64,000 nucleotides of DNA, taken from the NCBI GenBank assembly GCA_963693305.1, contig OY855905.1, positions 2,074,201 to 2,138,200 on the forward strand. The letters run 5' to 3'. Made by a program: the position numbers and the translations under genes. This DNA comes from Meandrina meandrites. Taxonomy: Eukaryota > Cnidaria > Anthozoa > Scleractinia > Meandrinidae. This document shows positions 60,501 through 64,000 of this stretch, in pieces; positions within the stretch are counted from its first letter, which is position 1, and the number at the start of each line of letters is the position of its first letter. The notes under the pieces are model-generated. The model ran no database searches. It saw only the letters and a list, made by a program, of their open reading frames with translations, and was not told the origin of the DNA.

Positions 60501-63500
60501 TCAATTTTCCTAACTACAATATAATAATACCGGTAATAATACCGGTATTTCCTTGTTGATGTTTAAAATGTACAGTAAACTCGCGTTATAGCGGACATGC
60601 TTGGGACTTCGTTTAGTGTCCGTATAAGCGAGAGTCCGTAATAGTGGGAGTTATTTCCAGTCAAACCTCTATAGCTGGGGATCTGAATTTTGTCTGTAAT
60701 AGCGAGTGTCCGTAATAGGACTAATAGCGGGGTGTCCGCAAGGCGAAAGTTGACTGTATATGACGTTTAATTTTCTCAGGAGAAATTATCAAATAATAAG
60801 TAAACAAGATTTTTTTCTATACTCACTTTCTTCAGGTGTCTTGTAGAAGTATTTGGTTTTATCGAGATCAGTGCCTTCGTTATCAATTTCTTTATTTAAC
60901 TTGCCATCGGAGTCTGTTCAATAAAAGAGTTGAATGAAAGGGCAAGTAAGGAATCGAACATTGAGCAAACTTCAATCGACAAATTCCCTTCAGCAACAAA
61001 AACATTTACCCACACAGAGAGAGGGAAATCACTGGTTAATTGCCACAACCTAAATGACATTTTATTTGCCTCAGAGAATATTTTAATATAAATACAACAT
61101 GTCAATGAGTATTCTTTTAGATGTATGAATGCGAAAGCATGTTAGTTACAAAATTTTAGATTACCGAGGAAAACAATTCTTGGAACGTAGGATCCATCCA
61201 CGTCGTATTTACCATCCTTTGGAATTTCATCGTCCTAAAAAAAAATCAAACATCACGAATAGAATTATACGCTAATCTTAGGTAAAACGTTCAATTTTAA
61301 TCCAGGTATATTGAATTAAACATTTTCCAGTAATAAATTTTTCCTTGTTTACAAACTTTGTGAGTCCTACCTCGAGGTTGACCATGAAAAAGTTTTTGCT
61401 GAGCTCAGCGATTTCCTTAGATTCAGCAATTTTGGGTTTGAGATCTGTAAAGGAATAATTGTATTTCCAGTTTAGCGGAAGTGTATACTGATTAGATGAG
61501 AAAATTGAGGCACGCTACGATTCAAGATGAAGCCTCAAGTCACAAACAGATCTCCTGTCATTAATTTTGTCTTTTTTGTTAATCGAAAGATTTCGACTTA
61601 CTTTGACTGATCTGGCACCAACTTTTATGCAGCACCATCATGATAGGTTTGTTACTGAAAAGGGAAAAAGTAGAGAATGTCTCAAAGCAAACGTTTGTAC
61701 AATTAGAATTGAAAATTTATCTCTTGTGATTACTATGCTGACTTACATTGTCTTTGCTTCTGTAAGGGCGTGGTCAAGTTTCATCCACTTAATATGAGCA
61801 CCGAAACCTTAAGATTTATGACAAGGGAATAAAAATAGAACTTCAGTTTAGTATAAAGACAACTCAACTAGTGATATTTGATTGGTTTTAAGTGGGCAGA
61901 AAATGACTTGTATTAATTCATGCTCTGTTACATACCTTTGTCTGGAGCGATACCCTCGTGCATTTCTTTTCCGAGAACTTTTTTCATCATTTCAGCAACT
62001 AAATATTATCAAACAAGAATCAAAATTGGCTAAATATCATATACATACACATGAAAAGTGGAACGGAAATAGCCAGACTCAGAAATGTCTTGAAACGGCA
62101 TTTTAAGATCATCTTAAGAAGAAAAACTGTTTTTCTTTTATTATAAAAAATTAAATAAATAATAATCATAATGATGATAACAATTGATGATAATTGAACG
62201 TTAGCTGTATCTGTAGACGTGGTTTTTGAATAGTTACTATTGACAAATTCATTCTTTCACCAAACCTGCACTAAAAAAACATTTAAAGATATCCAAAAAC
62301 ATACTTTACGATACCTTTTCTTTTTCTTATTGCAACACACAGAAAAAAAAAACTATATTACAATTTAATTACTTACATTGACGATATTTGCTAACAACTT
62401 GCTGTGAAAAAGAGCTATCTTTGCCATGGAAAATAATTGCGTTACCTCGCAAGGTAATCCCTGATCTAATTTCTAAGTCAGGTGTGCATGAAAATTTGTC
62501 TGACTTGGTTTAGCTTATTTATGTCATTTGAAAGAATACACGAGCACCAGTGCGTAATAAGAATATTTATGTTGATCAATGTTTATTAACCATAAATTTG
62601 CTTACTTTCTTTAGGTTCTCCGTACGCATACTTGTATTCCTTAAACAGAGGATCAGTGTTGTGGAATTCCTTCATGATCTCACGCGTGAAAGGATCTGAA
62701 AGAATAATAATTATGAAATAGTATGCAATGCTTGTTAAAATGGCGAAGAGCATGAACACCTTTCTTGGAAGCAAGAAAACAATTCACAAACCTAAGAAGT
62801 AGATTCTTGGGGCATAGGCACCATCGACGTCATACGTTTCTGCTGTTTTGCCACCGTCATCCTAAATCATACATAAGCAAAAACAAGTAGTTCCTGGGTG
62901 TTGTTGTGGAATCTAAGCGCAAGCACTATATGGCTTGGGTGGAAAACGTAACGCAGTGGTGTAATGGCTGATTCGATGGACTCTGGAAAGGCACTGATCT
63001 ACGCTGAATTGGGTACTAGGGAAATCTGTGATGGGCTAGTCAGGTTCGATCCGATCCATGCCGATTAGCAATTCTCCTAGACCGTATTCTGTTAACTGGA
63101 GATTTGCACAGGCTCTGATAACTCACCCGCTCGCAAATCTGAAAATGGCTTTCAATTGCTACCTTTTTGGTTTTACTTGGAACAGCAACGGATCCGCGAA
63201 TTTCTTAAAGTGTTTAAGCTTTCTATTCGAAGTTGCACTTTAGCAAACTAAGGAGATTTCCACGGCAATGCAATTTTTATTCAGATCACTTACTTGAATG
63301 TTGACCATAACGAATTGCAAGCTTAGTTCAGCAACCTCAGTGGACTTGGCGAACTTCTTTTTCAAATCTTGGAAGAGAAACAAGAACACATTTTTTGAAA
63401 ATTTAAATACTCTATCTGAGACGTAACAGACAACAATCTACGATTTAATTTGTTAGGGTACCTAATTTCGTTTCAGCATTTGGAACAAAATTAAGTGGAG

Positions 63501-63676
63501 GAAAGGTCTTTCTTCAAAAGACCTTGCCCGTTAAAGCAAACTATGACAGATTTGTGTAATTAACAGTTTGGCTTCGAGGTCAAGTTTTCTGTAGGCACAG
63601 AGCTGACAGTCAAAGATCCTTACTTTTGCAGGCTCCGCACCACGACTTGTGGATAACAAGCATCACCGGTTTCTTT
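54857..63676 (-). CDS. Tandem TXNDC12-type ER thioredoxin protein (at least four modules), 3' part
   Basis: An ER-luminal thiol-oxidoreductase-like protein made of repeated copies of the single domain found in TXNDC12 (ERp18/ERp19). Twenty-three exons were placed; all have AG/GT borders, all phases agree, and together they give 1567 coding nt (about 521 residues). Modules, from N to C: M1 (from 63676, incomplete), M2, M3 and M4. Each has the order GFGxxIxWM, HKSWCxxC, xLKPKxAESxEIxELSxxFVMVN, DxxFDxDGxYxPRIxFL, Gxxxxx...YKYFY. Active sites are CGAC, CQIS, CGAC and CSAC. The C-terminus is RPKDEL, an ER-retrieval signal. The 5' end, with signal peptide and the first exon of M1 or further modules, lies right of the window. 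Vertebrate TXNDC12 has one domain, so the tandem array is unusual. Confidence 0.85.
55039..55105. repeat. Perfect 29-bp-stem hairpin in the last TXNDC12-like intron
   Basis: Arm 55039-55067 (tgcgaatacagccgcctctc and on) is exactly complementary to 55077-55105, with a 9-nt loop. GC content is well above that of the surrounding intron. It could be a foldback repeat or a small-RNA hairpin. Confidence 0.9.
55696..55742. repeat. 15-bp-stem inverted repeat
   Basis: ggagaattcgaaagt (55696-55710) is the exact inverse of 55728-55742, with a 17-nt loop. It lies in the intron between the exons at 55570 and 56115. No function is apparent. Confidence 0.75.
56268..56928. repeat. 661-bp MITE with G-run and C-run ends
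   Basis: Ends CAGGCCCGTAGCC and GGCTACGGGCCTG are perfect 13-bp inverted repeats. About 20 G follow the left end and about 18 C precede the right end, so the G/C runs are part of the inverted repeat. TA-rich flanks (tatatat / tatacta) hint at a TA-rich target site. It lies in a TXNDC12-like intron. Confidence 0.75.
57904..59768 (-). CDS. TXNDC12-like module 3 (CGAC)
   Basis: Exons 59768-59708 (FGKNINWMTMEQGLEEAKK), 59299-59247 (TPIMLIIHKSWCGACK), 58967-58894 (LKPVIAESKQITDLSKKF), 58565-58496 (QFDVDGKYFPRIFFL), 58277-58191 (HEGKVQKDLHNNDLE...YKYFYNDDEE) and 57966-57904 (linker IHTMKTASKKLIKPPPSLDR). The CGAC active site equals that of vertebrate TXNDC12, so this module is likely redox-active. 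Confidence 0.85.
59882..61807 (-). CDS. TXNDC12-like module 2 (CQIS, degenerate active site)
   Basis: Exons 61807-61747 (FGAHIKWMKLDHALTEAKT), 61654-61602 (KPIMMVLHKSWCQISQ), 61444-61371 (LKPKIAESKEIAELSKNF), 61234-61165 (KYDVDGSYVPRIVFL), 60913-60827 (DSDGKLNKEIDNEGTDLD...KYFYKTPEE) and 59932-59882 (linker VKSMKKLIPEPSALDR). The second active-site Cys is replaced by Ser, so it cannot form the CxxC disulfide; the rest of the fold signature is well kept. It may work as a one-Cys binder or structural unit. Confidence 0.85.
60088..60423. repeat. MITE rich in 'cgcaagt' motifs
   Basis: Left end aagccctggccaaacggtaa and right end gtctccgtttcgcggggcct are inverted copies with some mismatches. The interior is packed with 'acgcaagt'/'acttgcgt' units. 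It lies in the intron between the module 2 exons at 60827 and 59932. Confidence 0.6.
60571..60758. repeat. Short TA-flanked MITE (mariner-like ends)
   Basis: It starts TACAGTAAACTCGCG and ends AGTTGACTGTA, short inverted ends flanked by TA, with internal repeats of 'gtccgtaatagcg'. The TACAGT...ACTGTA ends suggest a Tc1/mariner-type element. Same intron as the element at 60088. Confidence 0.55.
61936..63676 (-). CDS. TXNDC12-like module 1 (CGAC), 5' part outside the window
   Basis: Exons 63676-63624 (KPVMLVIHKSWCGACK), 63367-63294 (LKKKFAKSTEVAELSLQF), 62861-62792 (TYDVDGAYAPRIYFL), 62695-62606 (DPFTREIMKEFHNTD...YKYAYGEPKE) and 61998-61936 (linker AEMMKKVLGKEMHEGIAPDK). The matching first exon (GFGxxIxWM) was not found up to 64000, so it lies to the right. 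The CGAC site is intact. The 62606 exon is 3 nt longer than its counterparts. Confidence 0.85.
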
Positions 63677-64000
63677 CTGCAAGTCGAATAAGAAAGGCTT
63701 TTAGTTGAAAGTATTGCTTTGCTTATTACTTACACTTAAAAGAATATTTATTTATTGGAATTAATGTGTATGCGACTATGAAGCCGAGCCTAACTGGTAA
63801 GGTTATCGAATGTTCATGTGTGTCCCAAGATGGTAGGCTTACACTTACTGATGGCCGGTTACAAATTGTACTGTTAGTGTGAGCTAGAGCCCACCACTCT
63901 CTCAGTGACCTCGCTCTCATGGAAACGTTTGCCCTTACTGGCTACAAAATGTATCATGTATGTGTTTGGCCAGGACCACAATTCATCAATTCTTGCCCTT

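Noticed and set aside
63950..64000. First exon of TXNDC12-like module 1 at the right edge.
   Set aside because: The minus-strand reading does not give the GFGxxIxWM pattern and lacks proper splice borders, so the exon is taken to lie outside the window.

Overview
The window is eukaryotic nuclear DNA: AT-rich, intron-dense, with tRNA-derived SINE heads, many small terminal-inverted-repeat elements, microsatellites and a nearly intact L1-like LINE. Gene content (a SoxB-like HMG-box gene, PRIMPOL, a TXNDC12-type ER thioredoxin, an ABHD14-type hydrolase and a leucine-rich-repeat/Cys-rich/multi-TM receptor) and the style of the repeats suggest an anthozoan cnidarian, most likely a stony coral. The lineage is inference; no species is claimed. 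No bacterial-type feature, CRISPR array or intact tRNA/rRNA gene was seen.

Layout. 1-3082 (+): the last three exons of PRIMPOL, whose 5' part lies left of the window. 4348-17049 (-): a complete receptor gene rebuilt from 16 coding exons with consistent splice phases (3120 nt, 1039 aa): signal peptide, LRR N-cap, nine LRRs on nine 72-bp exons, a Cys-rich stalk, about eight membrane segments and a cytoplasmic tail. It meets PRIMPOL tail to tail. Its introns hold large microsatellites, a SINE head and a small inverted-repeat element. 17.1-22.8 kb: gene-poor, with a 353-bp tandem duplication, a tRNA-like SINE and a 446-bp MITE. 22.8-27.5 kb (-): L1-like LINE with ORF1 and a once-frameshifted ORF2. 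27.9-37.4 kb: a 21-bp minisatellite and a 1-kb tandem duplication whose second copy is split by a 639-bp foldback element carrying a THAP-like start. 37535-38260 (+): single-exon SoxB-like gene with a TATA box. 38.3-52.9 kb: a gene-poor stretch with one orphan exon candidate and a LINE relic. 52974-54020 (-): single-exon ABHD14-like gene. 54857 to beyond 64000 (-): an ER protein built of at least four tandem TXNDC12 modules and ending in KDEL.

The most notable result is the tandem TXNDC12 gene. Each module repeats the same exon pattern (61, 53, 74, 70, 87-90, then a 51-68 nt linker), and the active sites diverge (CGAC, CQIS, CGAC, CSAC). The second is the reconstructed LRR-Cys-multi-TM receptor. 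Neighbouring genes share no evident pathway; the two - strand genes at 53-64 kb look independent.
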